Below, one piece after another: positions 12,801 to 25,400 of a DNA stretch of 64,000 bases. The position numbers were made by a program, and so were the translations under genes. The DNA comes from Anthopleura xanthogrammica (taxonomy: Eukaryota; Cnidaria; Anthozoa; Actiniaria; Actiniidae): NCBI GenBank assembly GCA_964019055.1, contig OZ025211.1, positions 11,790,400-11,854,399 of the forward strand, read 5' to 3'. Numbering within the stretch: the first letter of the stretch is position 1; each line of letters starts with the position of its first letter. The notes under the pieces are model-generated. The model did no database searches. It was given only the letters and a program-made list of their open reading frames with translations, and was not told the DNA's origin.

Positions 12801-13221
12801 TGTTATTTTTTTTAATCTTGTCATTTTTTGATTATATTATTTTTAGTGACTTTTCTAGATACAGGACAACCCAATACGTCATTCCCGAATGCTACGGATT
12901 TACCCCACGACCCTGCCAATAAAGGTAAGTGAAGATTCTTTTATTCTGCAGCACAATATAAGCTTGAAAATAATTCCTTAACGATAACTCGTGTTGTCGT
13001 CCAATAGTTTATCCATGGTTAATGGATGCTGTTAAATGGAAAATTCTTTTACACTGTGTTTGTTGTCATTAGGTAATTCCACTGGAGGATGGGCGAGAGG
13101 TTTTGCTGTTGGCATATCTGTTGGCATTTTTGTTGGCATAGCTATCACTCTCATTGTTCTTCGTTTGCTGAAAAAGCACATTGCCAGAAATATTGGACAT
13201 TGTCAGCGGTGTTACGCATGA
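6868..13221 (+). CDS. Type I membrane protein with one Ig-like domain and Thr-rich stalk
   Basis: Six exons: 6868-6928, 9104-9445, 9814-9861, 10110-10157, 12859-12924 and 13073-13221. All junctions are phase 1 and the product is 237 residues. Residues 1-20 are a signal peptide. Residues 21-134 form an Ig V-like fold: B-strand Cys37 in LNVTCEI and F-strand Cys112 in DGKTCWCFV, where a Cys (110) replaces the usual Tyr. Extra Cys69 and Cys79, plus four N-x-S/T sites, suit an extracellular domain. Residues 135-187 are a Thr-rich stalk. Residues 197-217 are the membrane helix with Gly at 197, 201, 205 and 209, followed by a short basic tail. The donor after the Ig exon is a weak GTTGGT. No specific family was recognised; a cell-surface receptor or adhesion protein is the most that can be inferred. 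Confidence 0.75.
8164..8627. mobile_element. TTAAGGTGACTG-family MITE, copy 1
   Basis: Ends TTAAGGTGACTGACTAC and GTAGTCAGTCACTTTAA are inverted repeats. The interior shares AATGGGGTGTCCC and CTCGTTTTCGAGATAAT with copy 2 at 51084-51709. It lies in the first intron of the Ig gene. Confidence 0.75.
8757..9054 (+). repeat. GGTA/GGTG tetranucleotide satellite
   Basis: About 300 bp of GGTA units with interspersed GGTG, AGTA and GTTA variants, ending about 50 bp before the 3' splice site of the Ig exon at 9104. Confidence 0.97.
9749..10271 (+). repeat. Tandem 296-bp duplication containing a coding exon
   Basis: Copy 1 starts near 9749 and copy 2 near 10046. Both carry GGATCCCTATTTTGGACCAT, the intron end GGTTTCCTTCTAG, the 48-nt exon, its donor, and downstream TGACATGCACATTACAGATG through GTTTATCAGTGCATGTGTTT. 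Acceptor-to-acceptor distance is 296 bp. Confidence 0.92.
10355..11075. mobile_element. DNA-transposon-like element with long inverted ends
   Basis: Arms of about 70 bp start near AAGCATTCAGAATGCC (10355) and end near AGAATGCTTCA (11075). They include CGAGAAACGAGAGGCTCTGG and its reverse complement. No transposase ORF is seen. It lies in the intron after the second duplicated exon of the Ig gene. Confidence 0.7.
11540..12208 (+). pseudogene. LINE (non-LTR retrotransposon) relic
   Basis: The translation of about 11570-11900 has [20 protein letters not shown] and a Lys/Arg-rich coiled stretch, typical of the linker between the endonuclease and reverse transcriptase of CR1/L2-like LINEs. Near 12055-12205 another stretch reads [16 protein letters not shown], an early RT-domain motif, ending VVPVYKKG. 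Stops and frame changes break the reading frame and both ends are missing. It is a dead fragment inside an intron of the Ig gene, in the same orientation. Confidence 0.75.
12284..12465. mobile_element. MITE with perfect 16-bp TIR and 5-bp TSD
   Basis: Begins CAGTGGCGGATCCAGA and ends with its exact reverse complement. The direct repeat CGTAT flanks both sides (12279-12283 and 12466-12470). The 182-bp element has a G/C-run interior. Related ends (GGGGCGGATCCAGGA) occur near 6402 and 20589. Confidence 0.9.
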
Positions 13222-14554
13222 ATGAAAATGAAGTGGTTTTCTAGAGGAAAAATATAACTACATGGTTTCCAAGCACATATTTATATTCAACTATGATGTT
13301 AGTAAAACAATTCTTGCCAAAAAATAGTTACTTGACAATCAAAAGAACAACTATTATTTTTCTGTTGATAAGCCTCAACACAGGAAGCCCATGAAGGACA
13401 AGAAACAAGTTTCAAACGTAAATCGTTACTTTAAGCTTCCTTATTGTATCTCAGCAGTCAATAGGAGCTTGTAAAAGCAAAATGGCGATATTTAGGGGGT
13501 TTTCAAGCTGTTTGGAGCAGTTCTCTGAGGTTTCTTGTCATTTTTAACTGAAAACTACGAGCTAACAACGCGTCGAATCGCTTAAAATTTAACCTAACTT
13601 CAAGCTTCTTGGGAACCTACATTCTGAAGGCATGCTGTCTATTTTGAGCGGTTTTGGATTTATTAAACACTCGTTTGGTGATATCGAGGTGGAGCTCTTT
13701 TACTTTTAAATTTTTTCGAGCTCAAATAAGACGATTTTGGGGTCAAGTGTGGCCAGATTTATAGACGATGTATGGAATCTAGAGCTTTCGAAGCCTTTCG
13801 AAGGCAAGTAGTCCGGGAACCAATATGTCGCATGATTCAATGATTATTTTACGCTTATTTAGTAGCTTGTAGGGTGGGTTGTTTGTCGCGATGTGGAGCT
13901 CAGAGGAAATAAAACCCTATTCGCCGTAAATAGAGGAAGCTCTATATTCCCCATACATTTTCTATAAGACTCGGCGGCTATTTTGTAAGCTGAAACGCAT
14001 CATTGCGCATGTATGAGCAGGCTCATGTCCCATATTTCTGGCAATGATAAGAAACCACCTGCTTCTGTGGACTCCGCAATGTGAAGAATGGGGACCTCAA
14101 GAATGGAGTCAGTACGGCGCAAGGTGAAGATGTGACATTACGACCGAGGAACGAGACAAGTTCGTCTGGGTCGTTCCAGGATGAGTAAAATATACAATTA
14201 TTGGATGAGGTTGAGCATGATATCGTAAATTATCAAGACTGAGGCCGTATTATCTGCTGAAGCCGTAGCATAAGGCGGATAAAATAGCTAAGGTCTTAAC
14301 TTGATAATGTTTGATATCACATGAAAACCATGCAAATTCAATAATTGTCGGTGCTACGAACTCCGTAGGGACAACTAACAATGACGAGAAATACTAAGGA
14401 ATGTGACGGTAATAAAAACCTTTTAAACGAACAAAATGATGTTTAATCTATTGATTTATTGTGTAAAGATAAAATAATGAACCCATTTTACAAGGATTTT
14501 TCCGATTTTTCTGGTCGTTTATAAAGAAAGCTAGTTCCTTAATTTATATCAAAA
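13222..14554. other. Spacer downstream of the Ig gene, no gene seen
   Basis: No coding region was recognised. A candidate polyadenylation signal AATAAA lies at 13908-13913, about 690 bp after the Ig-gene stop; its use is unproven. GC-mixed unique-looking sequence at 13440-14250 may be 3' UTR or spacer. Confidence 0.4.
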
Positions 14555-15176
14555 ATGCCAAAGGATTATACTTGCGAAACTTGTAACAAGGTGTTTAAGG
14601 CATCAAGTGGTCTATGGAAGCATCGGAAAAAGTTTCCGGACCACAGTACGTCGCAAAATCGCCCTATAAAAGCACAGCCGACGAAGCAGTTACCGTATTT
14701 CTTTCCGCAGGAAACCAAGGTGAATTTATTTTATTTTAGGTTTTTAATTTTTGTAAATTTGAATCTAAATTCTTTTCAAATTAGAAACAACGCTCATCAG
14801 TATAGACGCATCAAGAGTTCCGCGCTGCTGCTCAATGCGCATGCTCAGGGGATTAAAAAGTGGGATAATATTTTGTATAATATGCAATTTTTCGGTATAT
14901 TTGATTCACAATTCGCTTAACGGTACGTGATCTTGAATATTTAGTGAAAATTGTACTTGACAATAAATGATACAACTAAAATATAGCATATTTTACAAAT
15001 TTTCACAGGAATCACAGGAATTCACGGCTTTAGTAAATGCACTAACAGAAGAAGAGGTCAAGAAAATCCTACTGCCAAAAGTAGCCCATAGTGCAAGCCC
15101 TTACAACTTGTCAGCAAAGCAACATCTATGCCTTATCGCCAGCCAACATTCTCGAGTGTTCAATCTGCATTCTTAG
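14555..15176 (+). CDS. Possible two-exon small C2H2 zinc-finger protein
   Basis: Exon 14555-14719 and exon 15009-15176 are both phase 0, with donor AAG|GTGAAT and acceptor TTTTCACAG, giving a 110-residue product. Residues 6-31 read YTCETCNKVFKASSGLWKH and on to a second His: Cys-x2-Cys-x12-His-x6-His, a C2H2 finger with a His spacing longer than usual. Exon 2 encodes a soluble stretch with ALTEEEVKKILLPKVA, whose function is not recognised. The intron contains a truncated MITE at 14801-14998. The product could be a DNA-binding protein, a gene fragment, or part of a domesticated or dead transposable element. The open frames across both exons and a phase-compatible intron are the only support. 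Confidence 0.42.
14801..14998. mobile_element. TATAGACGCATCAAG-family MITE, copy 1 (right arm missing)
   Basis: Matches 50198-50451 closely from TATAGACGCATCAAGAG through ATATAGCATATTTTACA, but lacks the right terminal repeat. A third copy is at 20941-21203. Confidence 0.8.
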
Positions 15177-15216
15177 GAGCTTTTGATATTCTCGCGTCCT
15201 TTGCTTGTTTACATTA

Positions 15217-15820
15217 TGCATGAGTCAATGTAAACCCCGACCCCCCCCCCCCCCCCACCCCGGGACAAGGTGGGGATTTGTAAAAAGCATGCTATCAAAT
15301 GAGGAAAAATTCCCTGACCCTGGGGCTTTTTTTTAGCTTCAAAACCCCCACCACCTGGGGACAAAAAAATCAATATAAAGTAATGAGAGCAGACAGAACT
15401 TCAAAAACGAAAGCATGCAAACTTTTAATAGATGAAAAAATGCATGCACAAATGGAAGAAACTGTTTTTCCAGGGTCCATCAAGCATGAGACTTTGTTAT
15501 TCCTCCTTCTGAAAGAAAAGCAAACATGAACTCTTAAACAGTATTTATTTAACAGTTTCAAGCTTGGATGGTCAACAATTCAATGAAAAGACAAAGGATT
15601 TTCATTTGCATCACAAAGAACTCACCTTTTCAGCTGACGCCATGTTTTTCCATCACTGAGATGAACTACCGCTGGCAATTAACATCTGCAGGCTCATAAC
15701 AAATCCCCACCTTTGGCACCTACCCTGGGGGATGAATATGGCCTCAAATCCCCTACATTTTCCCTACTAATCCCCACCTTGTCCCGGGGTGGGGGTCGGG
15801 GTTTACATTGACTCATGCAT
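15217..15820. mobile_element. MITE with long GC-rich terminal inverted repeats
   Basis: Left end TGCATGAGTCAATGTAAACC continues into a C-run and CCCGGGACAAGGTGGGGATT. The right end is the reverse complement. TTA flanks both sides, consistent with a 3-bp target duplication. The interior has no convincing ORF. Confidence 0.85.
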
Positions 15821-16029
15821 TACCGGTGCCATCAAGTTTCAACCTCGGGAGCTCTTCACTTCTCGACGTCCAGGCGCAAATGAAAACAAATGACGTTTTG
15901 TCCCTTGATGCTTCGCGCGCTGTGTCCCATCCCCCCCTGACGGACGGACGTATGTATATATGTATGTATGAACAATAGAATGACATAATCAAGCCATGAA
16001 AAATCAACTCGATGGATTACCATTTTTTC

Positions 16030-16342
16030 TTACAGTGCGACGCGCCTTACCGTAGCCACCCAACAAACTTTTGTACAAGTACGATAAATCACTTCTTGCA
16101 AAGAATTTCCACATGAAAAAGACTGCCTATGAAAGTATTAAGTGTTAGCAAGTCAAAAGAGCAAAACTGGTTTTAGAAATAGAGATTTTTAAGCATTTTC
16201 TTCAAGTTCTTGCTCCGAAGTTCAAATCTTTGCGGTAACAACAAAGCAAGTTCACATGCAAATTTACAGATTCTCGCTTTCTGATTGGCTAACTTGTAAA
16301 AAAGTTTGTTGGGTGGCTACGGTAAGGCGCGTCGCACTGTAA
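16030..16342. mobile_element. MITE with about 43-bp terminal inverted repeats
   Basis: TTACAGTGCGACGCGCCTTA through CACCCAACAAACTTTT at the left is matched by its reverse complement ending GGCGCGTCGCACTGTAA at the right. Confidence 0.88.
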
Positions 16343-16742
16343 GTATGGTGCTCCGCTCGCTAAAACGTCTAGCTTCGCCCCTGACATTGCATAAAGCCAT
16401 TGTTAGTAGTAATCAATGGTATACCAATGTGTTTCATTTGAGACTCATCTCTTTTACATTCTGACAATAATCTAGCTCTTGAAAATTTATCCATTATGTG
16501 AGAACTGAAGTAACTGAATGGAAGTTCTTATGAAATTCCCAGTTTGGGGTCACAGAAGCTTTATTATTTTGCAAAGTGACACATGTATACACACACAGAT
16601 CTAATCAGGAAGATTAGAGGGTGGGGTGTGTTATAGCAATGCTTCATGCTACATACATAGTGGGGGTTACTTATGAACAACTAAATACAAAACATCTTGT
16701 ATAACATATTAACTCGATGAACCACCGCTTTATGTATTTTAA

Positions 16743-17126
16743 TAGGGCACTTTAGAAACGAGCAAGGGACTGGGGCGAGTTTTGTATTTTAATCTAAAAA
16801 TCTAAAAATGTCATCTGATAAAGCATCTCAAGAATAGTAAGTCTGGCAAATTTGATGATTGAATAAAAAAAACCCAGAATTATTGGCTTTCAAAACTGTC
16901 AAAAATTTACAAAGAATGTATGGTTACAGGGAACAAGCGTCCCTACTAACTGTTCATTCTTTGTAAATTTTTGACACTTTTGAAGGCTTGTAACTCTGTT
17001 TCTTTTTAACGAAACACGTTCAAACTTGACAGACTTGCTAATCATGAGATGATTTATCAGATGACAAACTTTTAGATTAAAATTCAAAACTCGCCCAAGT
17101 TCCTTGCTCGTTTCTCAAGTGGCCTA
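16743..17126. mobile_element. MITE-like inverted repeat
   Basis: TAGGGCACTTTAGAAACGAG and CTCGTTTCTCAAGTGGCCTA are imperfect inverted ends. Internal CAAAAATTTACAAAGAATG also recurs inverted near 16955. Confidence 0.75.
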
Positions 17127-17392
17127 CTGGGGGCAGTGTTTAAACAAGTAAATATGATAATATAACAGTCTGTTCTTCATATTGTACATGGAATAAAAGA
17201 TTTTGTTGTTAAAATACACTTAACATACGAGACAAAGCACTTTTCTGCCATAATAAAAATGGTAAAAACTGAAATTTTTCCAGAAATATCTTTTTGTAGT
17301 GCACATCTCACAAACCACATGATTGCGAGTTACTAGCCAAATGGATGTACTTGTGCACAATACCAAAGGCCAGAGCAATAGATCACTAATAC

Positions 17393-17736
17393 TTAAAGGG
17401 GCACTTGGATGAAAATTGGAAATGCCTTGAAACTTAGTTAAACTTATCTATATGGCCCCAATAGTAGCCAAGCAACATATTTTCTTCACAGTCAAAATTG
17501 GCGGATAAAAATTATATATTTTTTTCAGCATCTAAATTGTGAGAAAATGACATCATTTACTCAACCCTATTGTTCTTTTAGTTTTTAAGCCAAAATTTCT
17601 CAACTGCGAGTGGCTTCCAGGCTAAAATTTTTGCCAATCTGTTTTTCATAATCATGATTGAGTCATATTATTCTTAAATACTTGAACTATTCGGACTTTC
17701 AAAAAATGGGGCATTTTCATCCAAGTGCCCCTTTAA
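17393..17736. mobile_element. TTAAAGGGGCACTTGG-family MITE, copy 1 (intact)
   Basis: Ends TTAAAGGGGCACTTGGATGA and its reverse complement. The interior shares GGCCCCAATAGTAGCCAAGC with the interrupted copy at 59963-60542. Confidence 0.88.
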
Positions 17737-18520
17737 AGTTTGCAATAATTTATCAAAAAAGTCACTCAAAAAGAATTATCTAGTATCTTTTTAAGTATTG
17801 GAGAGTGCAACTTCACCAATCAAGGCTACTTCTGCAAATTACAATATTGCAAATATAATATTATAAATGAATGTAAAAACCAGGCCTTAATAGGGAAATT
17901 TCTTAGACAGTTCTGTACTTACTGTAAAATGCAAAATGAACAAGTAACAGAACACAAATTTGATCAGGGTTCACAAAAAACGTTTTTTCACTGACCACAT
18001 AAACCCAACTAAGAATTTCTAATTTAAGATGATTTTGTGAAAGCTGACATCTCGCTTCAATGCAAAGGCACGCCTGCCTTTCAAGATGGCGCAGGGAACT
18101 GTGAAAAGGACTATTTCTTGCCTTTTCACTGACTTTTGGGTAAATTGGAAAAATTCACTGGCCAAAATCAAAATTTTCTTACAATTCCCTGACTTTGAAA
18201 AAAATTAAGAACTCACTGACTTTTCCCTGACAGTGGGAACCCTGTGTTAGTTTCATTGACTGATACTTTGGTAAAGTAGCCCTGATGGTGTCAGTAGTTC
18301 ACTATTAACATGGTTGCTAAAATGTATTTGGCTTTTTTGAGCCTTACAGAAGAAAGATTGATAGTGAGCTCATCCACTGTGGAAACAAGACGGACTAAAG
18401 CTAATGATACCTTGGTCATGATTTAGACTATTGGATATTGAAGTTCCATATCAATCTTTCTCTGTATCCAGAGCAGTTTTCATTTGAGTGGGAAATGTAC
18501 AGTACTGACTATCAGCATTT

Positions 18521-18682
18521 AGTATAAACCTACTAATGGTCTATCACCAATCCTACCCTCTGATTGGCTGAGTTACTAGTGGTCAATTAGTGATAGACCA
18601 CAAGTAGCGAAAAAGGCCGGTTTTAAAAGCCAAAACAATGCCAAAAACAATTGTTTATTTGACCCATTAGTAGGTTTATACT
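18521..18682. mobile_element. AGTATAAACCTACTAATGG-family inverted repeat
   Basis: AGTATAAACCTACTAATGGT and CCATTAGTAGGTTTATACT are inverted ends. Internal CTGATTGGCTGAG and GTGATAGACCA recur at 25546-25735. Confidence 0.75.
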
Positions 18683-18991
18683 AAAACAATTAGATGTCTC
18701 GCACCCTCATGGTCTATGACTCAATAGCCCATTTAGCCTTCGGCCTTATGGGCTATTAAAACTTGGACTATTTGGGTTGCAGGTCTAATTCTTTACTGAA
18801 AAGTAAAGCTATGAATCTGCTGTCTTATTTCCTACTTATGCAAAAAACAGCACTCTCACAGCCTTGTTGTGGCCATTGCATCTATGTCCTACTACTCTGA
18901 TGCCGTGGATGGAATGTTTATACATAGACAAGGTACATCCATATTTGGTCATCTGTACAGTGTGTAAATGGACATTCTGCCATGTTGTTAT

Positions 18992-19342
18992 CTATGTCGG
19001 CAACAGTTCATGTAAACTCTTCAAGTAGGCTTCATGAAGTTTCTTAATAAAATCACTGTCATTCTGAAACAAAATATGATTATGTTGATTAGTGATGATG
19101 ATTAGATGATTAATGATTTATATACATGCAGCGCCCTTTCTATATGAATATAATCAAAGGTGCTTTACAATTATGAGAGGTGGTTAGTATGAGGTGTAGG
19201 CACTTAGGGTGGTCACTGCCAGGGTTTCTTTACATCCTCAGTGGTTCTTTTATGTCCCTCCGATATTGGTTAGTGATGAAGTGTGGAGAGACGGGACCGC
19301 CATTTAAAGTGGTCATCCGAGCCACTTGAAAGTCTAACTGTT

Positions 19343-19404
<62 letters not shown>

Positions 19405-22400
19405 CCGGGACTTGAACCACGACCTCCTGCACAAAAGTCTGGTGCTCAACCAACTGAGCCCACCGGTTGGCACTGATCCTCCAACCAGAATATCAAAAGC
19501 ATGATAACAATGTGGTTAGAACAGCTTTATGGTTTTTAGAGTTTGACATATACACCAATTTTCATAATTACACAAACCTGAGACAACTAACTACAATTTG
19601 AGTTATGAGTTTTTGGCCTCCATCATTCAAATTTTCAACTGTCTGAGCTAGTAAATGTTTGATCGAAAGCAGCCAAAAACCCACCCATCTTGGGCTGAAC
19701 CTACCTTCATTAAATACATCATAGCCTGTAATAACTGTTCCTGTGTTAATGGAGATATGTCAGGTTTCTGAGGTGTTGGTTTTGGTTGAGGGTCAGTTGT
19801 CGTTGTTTTTGCCGCCAGTGTTTTAAAGGCCATAGGAGATAACAGGGATGTGGAGACAGTTAAAGGAGGGCCTGAGCCTTTCTGAGGTGAGTCCTAGAAC
19901 AAAACAGAACAAACCTTTCTGAATCTGTGAAATACTGCAGCAGTGTTCCTTGATTACAGACTACATAGTGGCCTCCTTTCAGCATCATGTATTCACAAAT
20001 ATCAATGGTAATCAATGCAATACTTTCACAATACAAACACTTGGAAATTCCACAGACCTTAACTCAGTCGCAGATAATCACGGCTCACAGAAATTATCAA
20101 AAGTTCAAATTCAAGAAAATTCATGATTCACGAAGTTTAGAACATCATCACAGATCACTATCATTAAAAAACCCTGTTCATGATTTCACGTGAAAACCCC
20201 TCACAGCCCGTTCACCGGAACACATGAAAAGTTTACAAAAAAATGAGTGTTGACAAAGGTTTTAAAATGCATGGGAAATAATCTATGAATCAAAACACTT
20301 CGCATCTCCAATAAAATTTAAAAGATGCTATAAAATTATAATAAGAATTTAAGATTTCCAAACTTGTGATAAGTGATGGAAAATAAGAATTTATTTGAAA
20401 GATTTTACCTACGAAGGTACTCCAGTCTCCTCGAGAATTACATTTTGAATATATTATTTTCTAGGGTGTTCAAAATACTGACAATAAAATATTGATCTAC
20501 CTGTTGTTGTTTTGTGACTTGCTGTTTATCCCCCTGAAACAGCTGAACACAAAACAAACCAAAATGAATAAATAATAAACAAACACAGGGGCGGATCCAG
20601 GACATTGTTCAGGGAGGGGTGCAGGGCACAAAGTCAGCCCATGGAGGGGTGCAACCCTCAGAATCAAAGAAAAAAACATTACGTATTAGGTTTCTTCAAA
20701 ATAGGGGCACAAAGTTGCTCGGGGACGAGGGGGTGGGGTACGCACCCTGCAACCTCCCTTAGATCCAACCCTGAAACACACACAGTTAAAAATTGCAAAA
20801 GCCACCCTTGTCTGAGTTAAATCATTGTTATTGTTATCAGTACTTTAAAACAAGCCCAATAGCAACAGGCCATATCTATAGGCACAGTTTTACAGTTGTT
20901 TCAGTTTGTGCATATTGTGGGTCATACAGTATAATTATATTATAGACGCATCAAGCATTCTGCTCAAAGCGCATGCTCAGGGGATTAAAAAGTGGGATAA
21001 TATTTTGTAAAATATGCAATTTTTGGTATATTTGACTCAAAATTCGCTTAATGGTACGTGATCTTGAATATTTAATGAAAATTGTGTTTGATAAGAAAAA
21101 TACAACTAAAATATAATAAACATGTTTTACAAAATATTATCTCACTTTTTAATCCCCTGAGCATGCGCTTAGAGCAGTAGCGCGGAATGCTTGATGCATG
21201 TATTACTGGTTATAGCAACAACATAGCAAGAGCCATGTTCGTAAATGTTTCCCACCCCACCCCTGCCTAAAAGTAAAACAACAAACTGTCCCTAATCAGA
21301 TAATAAATACCTTTCTTTGCACTCCAGGCCTATCAGGAGACCCATCAGAAGTTCCTTGAGAGGTTATCACTTTGCTTACAGGTAATGACTGTGGCTTTTC
21401 TCTGTTATATCCCATTGGAAGCTGGTTATTTGATAAACCATTTTCCGTAATAACTGGAAACTGCGATGGTGAAGGGTATACAACAGGTGGTTGGTAAGGA
21501 GCAGGAGAAGAGTACGCCCTCTGTTTGACTTTGACTTGCTCTTTTCCTGTTATCACCTGTTTTAACGGTTCTGGTTGCTGCTGATTTTTTTGTTGCAACT
21601 GTTGTTGTTTTTGTTCTTGACGAGATGGTTTTTGTTCTTGGGGTCCAACCTGCTCTGATGTTCTCTGTTGGTCACACCAATGAACAATAAAGAAAAGTTT
21701 TACTTAAAAAATAAAACAGGTTTTTCTGTGCTCTATTCAGTAATAAATCATGCAGCTAGGAAGTGAAAGAAGTGTGAGTGATAATTGAGTGATTACATCA
21801 CTTCCTGCATGCTTTTTTACTAGACAGAGCAGATATGGAAAGAATGATGATCTTTAAAATGATTTATGATTTATATAGCATCCTTTCTACATGGATATAA
21901 TCAAAGGCGCTTTACAATCATGAGAGGTGGTTAGTATGAGGTGTAGGCACTGAGGGTGGTCACTGTCAGGGTTTCTTTAAGTCCTCAGTGGTTCTTATTT
22001 TAGTCTCTTTGGTATTGGTTAGTGATGAAGTGTGGAGAGATGGGACCAACATTTAGTGGTCAACCAAGCCACTTTAAAGTGTAAGCGTTTGTAGAAGATG
22101 TAATTACAAAGGCCTGCACCACTCTATCCTCAGTTAATCTAAGACCCTGAGTGTTGGTCCAGCTGGGACTCGAACCACAACCTCCTGCATGAAAGTCCTG
22201 TGCTCAACCAACTGTCACTTGAGTTGACAAGGGCTTTCTTAATATTGATTGGTACCCACAACCCAATACTTGAGATCCCAATGTTGGAAGGCATGTGTGT
22301 CCAAAGACTTCAAAAGTTCCCTGTTAATCGAATCAATATTGATGAATTTACAGCCATTAAAAATGCTAAAATTTACGGAGAAATTTATGGTGTCTGGACA

Positions 22401-25400
22401 CTATGTCCGAACACCATACATTTCTTTGTATTTTTGAATGGCTGTAAGTCGTTCAGTATTGATCCGATTAACACCAAACTTTGGAATTTTGTATAGCTCG
22501 ATGTGCTCTTTTTGTCTATGGAAGTTTTGTGTTGTCATTGTCACAATTTAGGAACTCGTACCCAGCCCCTCTTGACATGAAATCTGGCAATGCAAGCTAG
22601 TGTCAAGTGATACATGTACTCTAACCTTGTTGTACTGCTCCTGAGCTTTGGCAAACATACTCATGATATCCACTTTACTATTGGATTCCTCTTCTTTTTG
22701 TTCTTTTTCCTTTGTTCCACAAAAAAAAAAAAAGTTATACAGTGTATGTCAAACAATGTTGTACGTACCATGTACGTCACTGCAGTAGTAAGCCACTAAG
22801 ATTATTCTCATCATTTTTATTTTTTCTCTCCCTTTTTCACCCTTTCCTAAATCCTACTCCATCCCCCCTCGCTGTTCCCTAATAAAACACAAACAGACAA
22901 AAAACTATAATTTAATCCTGTTCAAAAGTTACTAAGGCCTGGTTTAAATGTTAAATTTCATGTATTGAATCTAATGCAAAAAAAAAAAAAAAAAAAACCT
23001 AGTTTGAATTCATTTGCTTTATAGCCTGCGAAAACAGACGTTCTCAGGGAGAATCAGGGAGATGAGGAGCAAAAGGACGTCTGTTTTCTCAGGCTCTTTG
23101 TTTTAGATTTGGCACATGAACTTTGACGTCTAAACCAGGCCTTAAAAGACTGAAATATCTTGCCGAACAGTGTACCTTTGAAACAAATTCTGGATTACTG
23201 ATGGGTCTTCTGGAAGTTGTCTCTTCTGAGCTTAATCTGTGGAACAGAATTACTGCACAATCAAGCAAGGAAATTTTATATTAAAGTTGCTAATCAGGGC
23301 TCAAAATAACGGCTGGTCAATGGTCAATGTCCGGTGAAATTTTGGTACTTGACTGGTCAAATATGGTTTAGAACGTTCGGACATGTTGACTGGTCATATT
23401 TGAAAAAAATAAAATAAAATATCATATGCTGGACATCTTGACTGGTCGTTATTTTGAGCCCTGTTAATAGATAATAGCAAAGGAAACTTATGGGTTAGTT
23501 TTTATTTATTTTAATATAAAATATCATTTTTATTCATTCCATTTCTTCATTTTATTCATATATCTATTCATTTATTCCTTTCTTTATTCATTCATTTATT
23601 CATTCCTTTATGCATTCATTCATTCACTCATTACCTAGAACCAAGAAACCTTAACTTACCTTATCAATAGATTGGATAGTCTAGTACATTCTTGTGCATC
23701 ATAAAACCATATTCCAAAAATACCATCTAAATGAGGGAAATAAACTATGTGTTCATTCTTTAATCACTAAATCAATTAAACACTTTCTAAGTAGCCAAAA
23801 TCATATTCGAAATAAGACCACCTTGTGATTCAATTCATTTGATGCTCATTTACTGTAAGCAACTCAAAATTTCATCAAAGGATCTCATGTCATCCAACAA
23901 TGTTTACAGACTTAATAAGTTACAAGTTCAACATCCATGGTATTTGATTTTTTTTCTGTTAAAGTTCTGCATCTTTTGTAAATTAGCTGTTGAGTTTCAT
24001 AAAGTTCAATAGCGCTAGCTTTTTCTGGCCATTACATATGCAATCATCCCAAAAAGGCTCCCAAAAGATAAGCTCAGCATGGTAAAGTCAAGATAGGTAC
24101 GGAGGGAGGTTCAGGGGGTTCGTCTCAACCCTCTAAATGAGGAAGAGGAATCCCTACTAATTAGAAAAATTTCCAATGTAAAATAAATTATTCTTGTTTT
24201 TGATTTGGGGGTTCAAACCCCCCTCACATTTTTCTTACGTTTGGTGGTTCGGCAGTTGAACCCCCTAACCAAAATTTCAAACCCCCCTAGCAAAAATCTT
24301 GGAACCCCCATTACAGTGTGGGCACTCACGTGAACACTTCAGTCTAGTTTTTTTTAATTTTTTCATCGTTTGTTCAGAAACCAGGTTCATAACTAGACTC
24401 TGACATTATGTTTAGTTAGCTAACCTAAACATAATGTAAGAGCCTTGTTGTGAATCTGGCTTCTGATTGGATGACAAAAAAATGTCAAAAAAACTTGAAG
24501 TGTTCACGGTTTGAGTGCCCTCACTGTAAATACATATGACAGATCGGTCATGTTGCAAGAGGAATATTAGTCTATTGTGATACTTACTTTTTTTGTTTCT
24601 AAACAGAAGAAAAGGATCTTGTTGCTTGAATTCCATATCACAAGTTATTGCTTCATTAATATTGTTCATATTTAGTCGATTCATGATAAAAAATGCATGC
24701 TTGGGATGACTGGACCTGAAAATTAAAAAAAAAATTAACTGAAGCCAAGCAGGGAAATAATTACTGCCATTTTCACTCTGTAGCTGCGAGCTGCACACTG
24801 AAATTTGGTTTTACGCTTCTGTCAGATGAATCAAAAATAATCAGTCGGTACCTGATGTATTTTTGACTAGCAGCAGTGAAAAAGCAAATTCAAACAGGGA
24901 ACTTGCAACTACAGAGTAAACATTTTTATGAAAATAGCAGTAACATCTACACCTTAAATGGGGAAAAAATCCTCAAGTGGAGGAGGGGTGAGTCTGCACC
25001 CCCCAACCTACGGGCCTGCTAAGCGTTTCTATGATACACTGATAATAGTTGAGTGTTCACCTAAGTTGGAAACATTCAAGCTTTCTGTGGGAAGCATGGG
25101 TGGCGTAGCAGTGAGAGCACTTGCCTCTCATCAATGAGGCCCAGGTTCGAGTCCCGCTGGGCTCGGTGTCATACGTGAGTAGTATTTCTAGTTAGTTCTC
25201 TCCTATGCTTCAAGGGTTCTTCTCTGGGTTCTCTGGCTTTCCTCAACCATGGAAATGAGGACCACAGGTTTGTTAGCCACTGGCTAACAAGTGCTACCTT
25301 TGTAACAAGGATGACTAGACTTATTTAAAAACAATTAAAGTATATTATTAAAGTATATTATATATATAATGTACCTGTTATAGACAAATAGTGCACCTTC

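Larger units (their letters stand above)
15177..18991. other. Intergenic MITE cluster between the zinc-finger candidate and DCP1
   Basis: No protein gene was recognised. Five inverted-repeat elements listed separately occupy much of the stretch. The part next to 18992 should be the 3' UTR of DCP1, which is on the minus strand; no polyadenylation signal was assigned with confidence. Confidence 0.6.
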
